DNA of 64,000 nucleotides from Nothopassalora personata (lineage: Eukaryota; Ascomycota; Dothideomycetes; Mycosphaerellales; Mycosphaerellaceae), in assembly GCA_033816765.1 (NCBI GenBank), contig CM066295.1, positions 2,852,001-2,916,000 of the forward strand. Direction: 5' to 3'. The notes under the pieces are model-generated. The model searched no databases and was not told the origin of the DNA. It worked only from the letters and a program-made list of their open reading frames with translations. Shown here piece by piece: positions 21,606 to 32,913 of the stretch (position 1 is the first letter of the stretch; each line of letters starts with the position of its first letter). A program made the position numbers and the translations under genes.

Positions 21606-21968
21606 GGTAATTTGTTACCGATTGCTTGTCATGCATGCGTTGTTCACGGTCAGCCAGTAAGTAAGCATTGGGTTCCGAGGAGCTGGGTACTCTATCGCAT
21701 CTGTCGCATGACCCGGGCTCTGCCCCACTCGGTCACCTTTTGTGTGCTTGCTACTTGTTTCTGCTGTACGACATTGGATACTGCACACATTGGCGATGGG
21801 ATGGGATGGTTCGCGTGGAGCTAAGGAGGTTGTTGGCAAGTTGATAGACAAACGAAGCGACAGAGCTGGGTAGTCACCGCCAAGGAAACCGACCAAGAAC
21901 CTACGCAGCAAGTATACGCGAGGGAGTGAGTTCAGATCAATTGCTTGACGTGACTTCAGCTGATATAT
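21606..21968. other. Intergenic between FIG4 start and MFS gene end
   Basis: Both flanking genes are on the minus strand, so this is the FIG4 promoter and the 3' region of the MFS gene. No further feature is recognised. Confidence 0.4.
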
Positions 21969-23669
21969 CTAAGTCATGTATACGAAATGACTGCTAGGCG
22001 CATGCTGTGCGCCCTTCCAGCCCCACTGTCGATTTCTCCGAATGAGTACCCCTCGAAGTACACACGCCAGAATCGCCACTGTTGCCATAGCTACAGCACA
22101 AATTGTCATGCCTTTCACGAAGTATGGCCCATCGCTGTCGGGATAGAGCCTTGTTCCCAGGAAAGGGCCGCACTGCCCGATAATGTTCAAAATTGCCATG
22201 CCGGTACCCTTTGCCTCGTCAGATGGCTGATTGTTGACCGTCCAGGTGATAACGATCGTGACCGCTGAGAAGAACCCGACACAAATCGGGAAGACGGCCA
22301 GATAGCGAAGAGTGTGCCCAAACTCAAAGTAGCCTGCTATCGCGAGGACAATGTACCCGCTCATCGCTAGCAAAGCATGCAAGATCATGGGTATGCTTCG
22401 CGACTTGACACGATCCGAGACAAAAGCTGAAATCAGCACGCCAAAAAATGCGCAGAGAAAGGGCATGGCTGAAAGTCCTTGCGCCGCATGTTTCGTGTAG
22501 CCCATCGAGTTCAGGATATTCGGCAGAAAGACCGGCATACTGCTGAAAGAAACATTGCAGCAGAAGAACATGCCAGCCGTGAGGTATGACTTTGGCTCTG
22601 TGAGCACGTGCTTGACTTCAGCCCACTTGAACTTTTGCTTGTGACGCGGGATGTTAGCTTGGGAGGCGCTCGACTTCCCTGCCTTCGCATTGGTTGTCTC
22701 GTTACGCATGCGTAAGGTAGCGATTCTGCGTTCGCGCAGGCTGAGCCATCGTGCAGTCGCAGGCGAGTCCGGTAGCCAGTACCAGGTCCAAACGGTGACT
22801 ATCGTTGCTGGAAAACCTTCGAGAAGAAAAAGCAGTCTCCAGCTTGCAATACCAGCAATATCACCTAGACTTACTATGCCATAGGCGAGAGTACTAGCGA
22901 AAGTTGTGGCCAAAGGTGCGGCGGCAATGAAGATGCCGATGCGAAAGGCGAGCTCTTCTCGGCGGAAGAAGAATGAAAGATAGAGGGGCATGCCAACGAA
23001 GGCTGCCTCTCCAATGCCGAGCATGGTTCGTAGGAACAGCATGAACGGGAAGCTGGTAGCGATCGATTGTAGCGATGCTAGTATGCCCCACGCGAAGACG
23101 CACACGCTGACATAGATGTGTGGTGGGAAGATCTTGTAGCAAATCGTCATCCATTCAAACAGGACGTAGGATGTGTAGAAGGCCTCAAGGATCCAGCTGA
23201 ATTGGTCATCGGAGAGGTGGAGGTCCCGTGAAAGACCAGCCACTTTGGCGTTGCCAATGTTTGATCGATCAAGGAATGCCATCATGTATAGCAAGGCGAC
23301 GAACAGGACCAGCCTTGTGTCGAGTTTCCTCTTCACAGCACGCTCCTCATCTGGTGTGTATAGCTCGAACGATTGCGCGCTTGATCTACGGCGCCTGCGT
23401 CGTCTTCCTGCCAACGGCGCTTGATCAGCTCCGCTGTCTTGGTCGTCATCTAGAGCACCGCTGGCTCTGGTGTCTTTATAGCTGTGGTCTTCCTCTCTCG
23501 GATCTATCGTTCTGAGCTCATAGCCGTCTTCGGCTTCCAGCTCGTCCAATGCGACATCGTCGTCGTCGTCATCGTCGGAGTCTGATGTGAGCCGAGTGGA
23601 GGTCGACGATTCATCGATGGCTTTGGTGCTGCTGCCGCCATATATGGGCGCATACTGCGATGCTGACAT
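21969..23669 (-). CDS. MFS permease, anion:cation symporter (allantoate/TNA1-like) type
   Basis: A plasma-membrane transporter of the major facilitator superfamily, 566 residues, single exon. The ATG at 23669 (MSASQYAPIYGG) is chosen; the frame further left has no ATG. The N-terminal cytoplasmic region (about 150 residues) is unusually long, with a run of seven Asp (DDDDDDD) and an Arg run (GRRRRRRR). Transmembrane helices begin at LVLFVALLYMMAFLDRSNIGNAKV, the signature of the DAL5/TNA1 (vitamin/organic anion) family, followed by about eleven more hydrophobic segments. RMLGIGEAAF-like RTMLGIGEAAF and WRLLFLLEGFPA are also family motifs. Substrate unknown; nicotinate, pantothenate, biotin or allantoate-like organic anions are typical. 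Confidence 0.88.
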   Translation of the reverse strand: MSASQYAPIYGGSSTKAIDESSTSTRLTSDSDDDDDDDVALDELEAEDGYELRTIDPREEDHSYKDTRASGALDDDQDSGADQAPLAGRRRRRRRSSAQSFELYTPDEERAVKRKLDTRLVLFVALLYMMAFLDRSNIGNAKVAGLSRDLHLSDDQFSWILEAFYTSYVLFEWMTICYKIFPPHIYVSVCVFAWGILASLQSIATSFPFMLFLRTMLGIGEAAFVGMPLYLSFFFRREELAFRIGIFIAAAPLATTFASTLAYGIVSLGDIAGIASWRLLFLLEGFPATIVTVWTWYWLPDSPATARWLSLRERRIATLRMRNETTNAKAGKSSASQANIPRHKQKFKWAEVKHVLTEPKSYLTAGMFFCCNVSFSSMPVFLPNILNSMGYTKHAAQGLSAMPFLCAFFGVLISAFVSDRVKSRSIPMILHALLAMSGYIVLAIAGYFEFGHTLRYLAVFPICVGFFSAVTIVITWTVNNQPSDEAKGTGMAILNIIGQCGPFLGTRLYPDSDGPYFVKGMTICAVAMATVAILACVLRGVLIRRNRQWGWKGAQHAPSSHFVYMT

Positions 23670-24868
23670 GGCATTGGGGCTGAGTGGATGCTTGATAGCA
23701 ATAGCCTCGCCCGGCCGAACTTCGCCGTCCTCAGCGCATAGTCGAAGGCAGTGTCGATCGTGTGGCAAGGCGATGGCGTATCGCTTGGTGGAGAGTCAGA
23801 CGTTGCCGGAGCGAACGAGCGCGGCGTCGATTCGGCTATTCTACAGTACAGTAGTTCTATCCCATTGTGCCTTCTTCCAATTGGTGGCGGACTGCTTTCC
23901 GAAGGCGTTTTGCGGGCTGCTGCTGTGCTGCCACGACACAGTGGAATCATCACTTCGGCACGTGCATATCCGAACGGAAGATCTGCCCATTGGCTGACTA
24001 CCGGGGTGGGGGGGGGGGGCGGTCTCCTTCAGCGTGGAGATACATACTGTACTGTACTGTAGGAGACAGTCCATCTTCGGTGCTGTGGCCGCCAAACTTG
24101 CATTGTACCGAGGAGACAGGAACTGCAGGCGACTCTTCGCTGCATCCCCGTGCTCTCTTCCACAACCTACGCCCGCGCGTTCTGTCATCGCACTTGCATC
24201 GTTGTGGTCCACCACCCACCACCATCCATACCATGTCCTAGCTTATGTGCCACTCTCCCAACTTACGTAACCCTACCGGGACGTCAGCCCGAGCATTCCT
24301 ACAGTACGAGCAGGGATTCGCGAGACCCCATACTCGGCCTTGACAGCACTCTATCTCGCATCGAGACTGCCGGAACGAAGTAGGCGCTTGCTGCACTGTG
24401 TTTGCTCTGATACTTGCTTCGAATCCTTCGAGCTCTAGCTGTTTGTCCCTCGCACAGACACTTCCGGATGCGAAGACAAAGCCCTTCTAGCAGGGTCGCT
24501 AGGCGCAAGGGCCACGTCTAAGACCATACTATATTCACCTCACCCGTCCATTACTCCCCCGCCTATTCCAGCGCTGCGTGCAGGTGGCACAGCAGACTGC
24601 GAGGACATCTGCGACAGCAAGCCACCACGACGCGACCCCCGACGAGTCCGACTCCGAGCTTTAGGACACTCGGCACTCACTGAAACACTAATAACCGCAT
24701 CTCACGCGTCGATCGTCAACCAATACCATATGCGCCGCGACACCCGAAGCCAACAGCGATCCGCCTCAACAGGCCTGCGGGCCACACATCCATACGCTGG
24801 CCGGCATAGTGGGCCAGACTGCGTGCCTGCAGCCTGGATATGAGTATGCCGCCCACCACAGTTCGGAC
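23670..24868. promoter_or_regulatory. Divergent 1.2-kb promoter region, MFS gene / Zn2Cys6 regulator
   Basis: Contains a run of 12 G at 24008-24019 and two tracts of the pentamer TACAG/CTGTA: TACAGTACAGTA at 23842-23853 and TACTGTACTGTACTGTA at 24045-24061. The long size and pyrimidine-rich right half suggest a long 5' leader for the regulator gene. No conserved upstream peptide can be claimed. Confidence 0.45.
24045..24061. repeat. (TACTG)n pentamer tract
   Basis: TACTGTACTGTACTGTA: three and a half copies of a 5-bp unit. A related shorter tract lies at 23842-23853 and another at 34439-34456, all upstream of gene starts. Confidence 0.8.
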
Positions 24869-27263
24869 ATGTCTCCGTCCGTCGTGGACCCCGCGATGAG
24901 CCTACCAGACTCCCATACTGATAGCCAGAAACGGAAAGAGCCGCCGCATCCTTCAGGAAGCAAGCCTGTGAAGAAGGTCAAGAGAGTGGGGCCAAGATCA
25001 GACAGCGTACCGAATGGTGATGCTGAGAAGGAGGGCGAAGGTGCGGCGAAGCCGAAGCGAGTGCGTACAGGATGTCTGACCTGCCGGGAAAGACACCTAA
25101 AGTGTGATGAGGGGATGCCGCATTGCAATAATTGCAACAAGAGTAATAGGACATGTCGACGAGGAGTTAGACTGAACTTTATCGATACATGGGCAGAGAG
25201 GCCCCCCACACTCGTTACCAACTACGGTACCCACGACTGGAGAGTTGAATTCCTGGACGAGTCACGAGAAATCGCCAGCGAGTACCAGGGCGGCATACAA
25301 CGATACAAACACTTGAAGGCATCCGATCCGAACCTTTCATCCGCTCAAGCATTAGACTCGGCTGTTGCATTTGAGTTCCCTAACAGCGCCGCGCAAGTGC
25401 CGGGCATGATCGAGCAACCACTGCCGCCAATCCAAGGAATGATGGCGGATGGTTATACCGACCAGCCAGCCCAGCAGGCGAATATGAGCAGCATGTACGA
25501 GGTGCCGCCGAAGCAGGATTCTAACCCGTACCACAATCAACAGGCCCAGCAGATTCAGCAGCAACCGCTATCGGGAACAACGCAGCACTCGTCTTATCCC
25601 GACTCAGGCACTAACAACCACAGTGGCTCTGTGGCAAGCTATAGTAACATGGATGTCAGTATGCTAGAGCAGGAACCGGAAAAAGAAAGGAAAGAGTTTC
25701 TCGACAACCAGGAGGAGACTCTCTTCATGCAAGTATTTGTGGAAGAAGTCGGCCTTTGGATGGACAGCATGGATTCGCAGAAGCACTTCTCCAGGCTATT
25801 GCCCTTTCACTCACTAAGTGAACCGATGCTGCTCAACGCGTTCCTCGCGTGCGGAGCTCGACACCTCACACTCGTGAATCCGGTCTACACTGAAGAGAAG
25901 GCTTTGCATTACTATGATACTGCAACGAGATACCTGCTTAAGAACCTGCAGAACCCAAACCGAGACACTGTTATCTGCGCGACCACTGCGGTAATCCTCA
26001 ACGTCTACGAGGTCATGTCGGAAAGAGCGCTGCAACGGATGAATCACATTGCAGGAGCTCGAGCACTGATCAAGGAGTGTGGATGGAATGCCAGAGCGCA
26101 GGGTATCGGATCTGCATGCTTCTGGCTCAATGTTGGTCTAGAGGTGCTCTCCTGCCTGCACTTCAACTGGCAAGTAGCATGGGATCCCGATGACTGGCAC
26201 GTCGACCTTGATTTTCAGCGAGAGCTCATGAACGGCCGGGAAGAGGTCTGGACACATCGCATGCTGTATATCATTGCGAAGATCTGCAACTTCCGCGCGA
26301 CCATGCCACGAGAGACGCTACCGAACCAGCGAGATGAGCAGATTCGCGCACAGCAAAGACACGAAGAATGGACCCGTCTTAAGTCAATGTGCGATGCTTG
26401 GGAGTCCGGTATACCTAGGACGATGCACGCCATGGCTTATCTGCAAGCATATCAGACAAGTTCCAAGTCCGTCTTTCCGGAGGTCTGGCTAGTGAAGCGG
26501 TCCACCATTGTTGCACGCCTGTTCTTCCATACGGCAATGCTTCTGATGGCACAGATACATCCTTACTATTACGCGTCGAGCAATCCTGAAATGGCAAACA
26601 TGCAGCATCGACACTCGCAGATGATCTGCGGTATTGTTGCACATGTCAAGGATCGGTAAGTGATTCAAACACATCTTGACGTGGCTCAATGTACGCTAAT
26701 CTTCCTCTAGTGGCGTCGCCTCAGTAGCCATCCGATCACTCGCTCACGCGGCTGAAGTGCTAACCAACCGCGTCGAGCAAGAAGAAGTCCTGCAGATCTT
26801 CGACAAGATCAATAAAGAGACTGGCTGGCGCATCGGCTTCGTCTACAAAGAGCTCAAGGAGAAGTGGGGATGGAACGAGGGTCCTTCGCCACAGGAATTT
26901 TCGCAAACGCATACTGCGGCCAAGCAAGCACAGGACGCGCAGCGGCAAATGGAGGAACAAGCACAGCGAAGTGCCTCCATGCAGCTGGCACAAGGGTACG
27001 ATTTCAACAACAGGCAGAGCATCGTGTCTATGCAATCTCAGCAGACAACACCGACACAACATTTGCAGCCCACACCGCCGCAGCCTCAACAGCAAGCGCA
27101 ACCAAAACAAAAGTCGCAACGACCGCCTGCTGGCATACCGAATCCGCTTTACGTCAAAGCCGATTTCAATTTACCCCAGCATCCTTATCAGAACTTCTAC
27201 GTACCGCCGAACAATGTCGGCTTTCCTCAGCCACAGCAGGGCCAAATGTACTACAATCAATAG
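24869..27263 (+). CDS. Zn2Cys6 transcription factor
   Basis: Nuclear, fungus-specific regulator, 779 residues, from 24869..26655 and 26711..27263 (55-nt intron, GTAAGT...CTCTAG; splicing gives VKDR-GVASVAIRSL). The first ATG in frame is at 24869 (MSPSVVDPAM). A basic stretch (KPVKKVKR, KPKRVR) precedes the binuclear zinc cluster at about residues 68-96: C-LT-C-RERHLK-C-DEGMPH-C-NN-C-NKSNRT-C, followed by RRGVRLNFIDTW. The middle (from about 285) is a fungal transcription-factor domain (VGLWMDSMD, HFSRLLPFHS, FLACGARHL). The C-terminus is rich in Gln and Pro (poly-Q-like, about 690-760). The cluster and its RLNFIDT tail resemble a developmental-regulator group (for example oefC-like), but I am not sure of the orthologue. 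Confidence 0.92.
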
Positions 27264-27868
27264 GCGAAGCCATGGTGGAGGAACTACCTCGTAGAGTCTA
27301 TGCTATATGACTTGGAATAGAAATCTTTGGGCTTTGATGGCGTTGATATGGCTCAGGAGGCACAAAGGACTGATGAAAGATACCCAAATGTACTTCTACG
27401 TGGTTGGGCCGGTAGGGAGGCGTATGTAGCTGTAGCAGGAAGCAGCATTCGCTTGGCTGAGTTGTTCTATCAGACGTCTAGACTCGATTCCTTTTTGCTC
27501 TCGTTGTGGTACTGTATGTTGACAATAATGGTCTTGAAGCCGATCATCGCTGAGCCGAGGTGTTTTCCCCACAGTGTTGGTGCTGCAGGGACGACCGGGT
27601 TCACACATCCCCAGATCTCAACCACGCCCTCGACCTGCATCTCACCCTTCTGCATGTCAGGTTTCACAACAGGTCGCATACAGTCAGCAGATACTGCTTT
27701 CACAGCGTATCGACGCTCGCTGTGGATGCTGTAGCAGATCGACCACATCGCCTTCAGCAGCACGAACAGCAACACCACGAACACCACGGCCGTTCAGACC
27801 ATGGCCTGCAACACCGCTCGATAGCACATCCCATACCACCAGCACCACGCTTGTACCAATCGCCCATC
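27264..27868. other. Intergenic, Zn2Cys6 gene end to acyltransferase start
   Basis: Contains the 3' region of the regulator gene and the promoter and leader of the acyltransferase, with a CAC/CAG-rich stretch (about 27755-27790) just before the start. The open frame at 27327-27734 lacks any domain and is not called. Confidence 0.4.
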
Positions 27869-30274
27869 ATGTCTCGGCCCGACCCCGACCGGGAGAATCT
27901 CCAATCCGATATCGCCATCCTTGGCTCCGGTGACTTGAAGATTGTAGACAGCGAACAGGAACTCCTCGAGCCGTATGCAAAGTTTCGCGAGAACCCAGTC
28001 AATGCCCTACAGGAATTGGGCCTCCACGTCCTGGGAACGGCATGGCGCTCCTACGACAAGATCCTCGGCCGTGAGATCTTCTATCCTGGGTATAGCGATA
28101 AGATCAAAGAGAATGTACTCGCGCAGCCGATGCTTAGAGGGAAGATACGAGAGCTGGCCAAGAAGAGAGTTGAGGTGGAGATCCATGAAGACTTACTCGG
28201 TGAGAAAGGTGTTGAGGGAGAGGGGAACAGACAAAGACGAGATGCCAGGAGGAAAGAGATCGAGAGCCAACTCCTCGAAATTGCAGAACAATGGACCGCC
28301 CAAATGATCTGCAAAATGGACTCCAAATACTTCATCCGCGGCGCATACTACATGTGCACCCAACTCCTCACCCGCGCCTACCACCAAGGAATCCACGTCT
28401 CCTCACAAGAAGTCCTCCAGCTCCGCCACGTTGCAGAGCAAGCCGCGAAGAAACGACAGGGCATAATCTTCCTCCCCTGCCATCGGAGCCATGTCGACTA
28501 CGTCTCTCTGCAGCTGATCTGCTACCGTCTAGGCCTGGCATTACCGATTGTGGTCGCGGGGGATAATCTCAACTTTCCCCTCGTGGGACCGTTCCTCCAG
28601 CACGCGGGTGCGATGTGGATTAGACGCAGTTTTGGAGACGATCAGCTTTATACGACGCTTGTGCAGAGTTATATTGATACGCTTTTGCAGAATGGGCATA
28701 ATTTTGAGTGTTTTGTTGAGGGAGGGCGGAGTCGTACTGGAAAACTCCTTCAGCCAAAGTTCGGCATTCTCAGCTTCCTGCTGGATAGCGTCATGTCTGG
28801 ACGTGTGGAGGATGCGATGGTGTGCCCGGTCAGTACGCAGTATGACAAGGTTATTGAGGTGGACTCGTATATTTCGGAGTTGCTGGGACAGCCGAAGAAG
28901 AAGGAGGATTTAAGTCAGTTTTTGAGTGCGAGTAATGTTCTGTCATTAAAGCTGGGGAGGGTGGATGTCAGGTTCCATAAACCTTGGAGTCTGAGGCAGT
29001 TTATTGATGAGCAGAGCCCACGACTGAGCCAGAGGGGCCCAAGTGTGGAGAGTAACTTCGACCAGACGTTGAGGAGGAGGTTGTTGACGACCTTTGGGTA
29101 TAAGGTCTTGTCGGAGATCAACGATGTGTCGGTGGTGATGCCTACTGCTTTGGTCGGTACTGTCCTTTTGACGCTGTCTGGACGAAGCGTTGGACGCAGC
29201 GAACTCATCCGTCGAGTCGAGTGGCTCAGTCTCCGCGTCCGCGCCGCAGGCGGACGAGTCGCCCACTTCGCTGAGAGCGCCATCGAAGGCGTCATCGACA
29301 AAGCCCTCGACGTCCTGGGCCCGAATATGGTCGGCCGCATTATCGAGGATGGTGCGCCGGAAGAAATGTACTACGCCGAAGACCGTTTCCAACTGAGTTT
29401 CTACCGGAATATGACAATCCACCTCTTCATCTCGCAAGCTCTGGTCTGCGCAGCAATGTACACGGAAGTGAAAATCGGCGAGGCGAAGATGAGTTACCAG
29501 GACCTCTACGGTTACACCTACTTCCTCTCGCAACTCTTCCGTGCGGAGTTCATCTTTCCGACTACACCTTTTGAGGACAATTTGCAGACGACACTCCAGG
29601 GCCTTGTTGACGATCAGGTTTTAACAGTCCTGCGTGGCCAAGGCGGGAAGATTGAGTTCATAGAAACCCACCCCGAAGAGCGAGGTCTCGACCTGGAGAA
29701 TTTCGATTTCTACAACTTCCTGATCTGGCCTTTCATTGAGGCGTCCTGGCTAGGCGCGATAGCGATCTTCATGCTGGCGCAGCGACCCTCTTCACCAAAC
29801 GCGGAGGCATGGGTGGAGTTGAAGGCTTTCCAGGATAAAGCGCAGGTCCTAGGCAAAACTCTATATCACAGAGGCGATCTATCATACTACGAAGCTGTCA
29901 ACAAGGAAGCCTTGAAGAACGCTATCTCGCGCTCTGAAGAGGAAGGAATCATCCTAGTCACCAGACCTCCCAAGGACTCCAAGGCGCCTCAACGGACTCG
30001 GTTGGATGCAGACTGGATGCCAAAGCATACCGCCCAGAGCAAGTTAGTACCGGAAGGAAAGCTCTGGGAGTTCTGTGAACACATCAATAAAAGTCGACGC
30101 GATGCGCCGGGAAAGAAGGAAGGTGCTACTGTGAGGAGGAGGATTTTGGGTCTCGCGCAGGTTATTGGCGAGGATTTGTGGGAGGGTGCTGTGCTAGAGC
30201 CGGATGGAGCTCCTATGAAGATTCGACGGAGGCAGGGAATTCAGACTGGTGGGCAGGGGGCGGCGAAATTGTGA
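27869..30274 (+). CDS. Dihydroxyacetone-phosphate/glycerol-3-phosphate acyltransferase with peroxisomal AKL signal
   Basis: Member of the PlsB/GNPAT acyltransferase family, which adds the first acyl chain to DHAP or glycerol-3-phosphate. 801 residues, single exon; ATG at 27869 (MSRPDPDREN). Acyltransferase block I, HRSHVD (HX4D), is near residue 210. Further motifs are the glycerophosphate-binding FVEGGRSRTGK and PVSTQYDKVIE, all expected and in order. The family's C-terminal half follows. The protein ends in GAAKL: a terminal A-K-L is a functional type of PTS1 and is the same tripeptide known at the end of human GNPAT, so peroxisomal location and DHAP preference are likely. That assignment is inference; the acyltransferase family itself is firm. 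Confidence 0.9.
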   Translation: MSRPDPDRENLQSDIAILGSGDLKIVDSEQELLEPYAKFRENPVNALQELGLHVLGTAWRSYDKILGREIFYPGYSDKIKENVLAQPMLRGKIRELAKKRVEVEIHEDLLGEKGVEGEGNRQRRDARRKEIESQLLEIAEQWTAQMICKMDSKYFIRGAYYMCTQLLTRAYHQGIHVSSQEVLQLRHVAEQAAKKRQGIIFLPCHRSHVDYVSLQLICYRLGLALPIVVAGDNLNFPLVGPFLQHAGAMWIRRSFGDDQLYTTLVQSYIDTLLQNGHNFECFVEGGRSRTGKLLQPKFGILSFLLDSVMSGRVEDAMVCPVSTQYDKVIEVDSYISELLGQPKKKEDLSQFLSASNVLSLKLGRVDVRFHKPWSLRQFIDEQSPRLSQRGPSVESNFDQTLRRRLLTTFGYKVLSEINDVSVVMPTALVGTVLLTLSGRSVGRSELIRRVEWLSLRVRAAGGRVAHFAESAIEGVIDKALDVLGPNMVGRIIEDGAPEEMYYAEDRFQLSFYRNMTIHLFISQALVCAAMYTEVKIGEAKMSYQDLYGYTYFLSQLFRAEFIFPTTPFEDNLQTTLQGLVDDQVLTVLRGQGGKIEFIETHPEERGLDLENFDFYNFLIWPFIEASWLGAIAIFMLAQRPSSPNAEAWVELKAFQDKAQVLGKTLYHRGDLSYYEAVNKEALKNAISRSEEEGIILVTRPPKDSKAPQRTRLDADWMPKHTAQSKLVPEGKLWEFCEHINKSRRDAPGKKEGATVRRRILGLAQVIGEDLWEGAVLEPDGAPMKIRRRQGIQTGGQGAAKL

Positions 30275-30920
30275 GTACGGGTCAAGGCGGCCATGTGGTA
30301 TATAACCAGATGGCGTGAGTCTAGGCAGGTGGGCAGGAAACGGCGACGTGGCGAAATGTGGACGTGTGGATACGATACCCAGGTTGCGATATAACATACA
30401 GATGTGTCAAATGACTTTCTTTCTCTCGGCCGCCATCTGGCAGTGCTTTTGGGGCTTTTCGACGTTGCTGTCGTCATGAAATGGCACAAACGGTGTACGG
30501 CAGGCTCGCGATTCTCCAACATGGGTCACAAATCTCGACACATGTCGGTTGCTGGACGACCAAGTCTTACCCTCGGCGTTACCATCCACAATTCAGCTCT
30601 CATCCGCGATACACATATAGACTGCTGCGAATTTCCTCGGCCACACGGCATACCTGGCGGGCAAGAAGGACAGCATGGACGACTAGACTGGTATTTGCGG
30701 TCACCAGAAGGTTCCTCAGATCTGGCTAGACAGACGAACAGCGGCTCAATTGACGGCTCATCAGCCACTTTGTTTCGATCGGATTACAGAGCTGATCACG
30801 TGGGAGCATCAAGCATTCCAGTTGAGCAGGAGCTGTGCATGTTGCATCATGTGCCCACCGATGCTCTGTGCTACTTCGAGAAGCTCGCATCGTTACACGG
30901 CATCACTCTCGTCCTCCGAC
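30275..30920. other. Intergenic, acyltransferase to DUF3176 pseudogene
   Basis: Contains 3' and 5' flanking sequence only. The open frames crossing it have no recognisable domain and change frame relative to the DUF3176 start. Confidence 0.4.
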
Positions 30921-32847
30921 ATGGCTGAGCAGTTCACCCACGAGGTGCATCACCTCAACCGCGATGCGGCTCTTGAAGCTCGCCTGGAGCGTGATCGCAT
31001 GAACGGGAGAATTCTCAGGCCGCAGTCAGAGGCAGGATCCGATCCTCCTGGTCGATACGAGGATGACCAAGCTCCAGCTCAGGAATCGGTAAAGTACAAG
31101 CAGCGCCGTTTCCACGACACGGCGTTATGGAAGGTTGAACTACTAGCCGTTGCAACAAGCGCTGCGGCAATGATATCCATCGCAGCCGTCCTTGCCGCCT
31201 TCGATGGCAAATCGACCAATACCTCGCACGTTATCCTGCGACCTAACACGGAAGTTTTCGCCCTGGCAACGATGTCGAATTCGTCTATGCCGATGGTCAT
31301 CGGCGAATGCATCGGTCAGCTGAGATGGGTGTACTTCCAGCAACGAGCTCATCGCCTGATGGATTTCGAGCTAATCGATGGTGCGAGCAGAGGACCGCTC
31401 GATTCGGCGAAGCTCATCTCGTTGATTGGCTGGCGTGCCATGGTAAATGCCATTGGTACACTGCTCACTTTTCTCGCGCTTGAGGTCAACCCTTTCGTTC
31501 AGCAAGTCATATCTTATGAGCCGGACTTCACTAGGCTGCCACAAAGGGTAGAGGCTCGCTTGCCGTATACGAGAATTTTCAACTCGGGTGGTCGGGTCCA
31601 TTGCCCGCGTTGGTTGGTAGTACGATGGAGGCGAATCTGCTGGAAGGTGAGCTCACTATTCCTGACCGATCCCAGAGAGCTTTTACAGGGGCAATCTAGT
31701 TCGCTCAGCATGCCGTAGAGTCCTCGGCGCTGATAGTCGAGCCTCATATACCGGCGCCTCTGGTAATTGCATTCAGCCATCATTCGAGACACTCGGTGTC
31801 TGCAGTATGTGTGACATCAGCCCGCTAACCACAGACATCGGAAGTGGACCCTTCATGGCTTGGTGAGGGGTTTGGCGAGGGAGTCGAGGTTGATGGCACA
31901 AATCACGACTACAGCATATGCAATGATATGGGCGTTCAGATATGCGGCGTTTGCAGTCCGGCTGTGGAGCGGCCACTCCTCAACGCTACGTCTCACACGA
32001 CGCCATTCTCAATGGGGGCGGGTCGTAAAATTGGCCAATATATTCGCCAATGGTCACTGGCTCCCTGGTCGATGTTGCGGCCTTTCGCTTCCCTCTACCG
32101 GTAATGATACGGACTGCGCAATGGGCACACCTATAGCGTACGATTGGGCAGTCTACTGGTGTGCCAAGACATACGAAACGTCCCGACTCGAGAGTGATAT
32201 TCTGCTCGATATGCCTGTGACATCCGAGCCAATTATATTGAGGCAGAACTTTAAGGGCGATCTCATTGTAGCCTTTAGGGAGTCAGACATCGGTTAGTTC
32301 TCTTTCTCTCTTATCGATGAGGCCGGACCAGCTCTTGAGTACACAGGACCTGTGGGCAACGAGAAAGCCTTCTGGCTCGACAAATACGCCGTCGATCATG
32401 TTGGCTACGGGATGGATAAGCTTCTCAGACAGACCTCACCTTGAACATGTCAAGTCACCGTGGTCTCGCCCAAGAGCTGTACTCCGCCAACACTGGCGAT
32501 TCCGTGTGTACTCTCGAGATTGTGACCACAGTATGACGAACCAGATCCGTACGAATCAGAACAACTCCAACCTCGTGGGCAACCTCCTGGTGATGGAGAC
32601 CTACATCCGTGTCAGCTGACCTTGGTTGGCTCTTCCAGCATTGCTGGTCTTGCTCTCGGCTATACTTATCTTCACCAGCATGAGGTTTGCCGCCGACAAA
32701 AGCCAGATCGTGTAGAAGAATCACAGTCTCGCTCGATTGTTCCATGGTCTGTCTGGTTGGGAACAGGAGGAATTGAAACCGACGAGCTTGCCTGACATTG
32801 AACGCTGTGCGAAGGAAATGCGACCTTGTGTTGAAGAACGAAGGTGA
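30921..32847 (+). pseudogene. Broken DUF3176 fungal membrane-protein gene
   Basis: The 5' part (ATG at 30921, MAEQFTHEV) is open for about 265 codons and shows the DUF3176 start: WKVELLAVATSAAAMISIAAVL (membrane helix), VFALATMSNSSM, IGQLRWVYF and DGASRGPLDSAKL. Later family pieces occur in other frames: GNCIQPSFETLGVCSMC (about 31765-31815), DWAVYWCAKTYET (about 32142-32180) and ETYIRVS...PWLALPALLVLL (about 32596-32650). In the last piece two Trp codons have become stops, TGA at 32617 and TAG at 32713. No intron set I tried joins all pieces in frame. I read it as a pseudogene; the function of the family is unknown. Confidence 0.7.
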
Positions 32848-32913
32848 GCATCTGAGATTGCTTAGGGAGTGATCATGATCGCTGCTGTCTAGACCTGCCC
32901 ACCTGCTGGTCAT

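Noticed and set aside
27327..27734. 135-codon frame between the Zn2Cys6 gene and the acyltransferase
   Set aside because: No domain, no splice partners, low-complexity content; more likely untranslated flanks.
30404..30928. Open frame upstream of the DUF3176 pseudogene
   Set aside because: No recognisable content and out of frame with the conserved MAEQFTHEV start.
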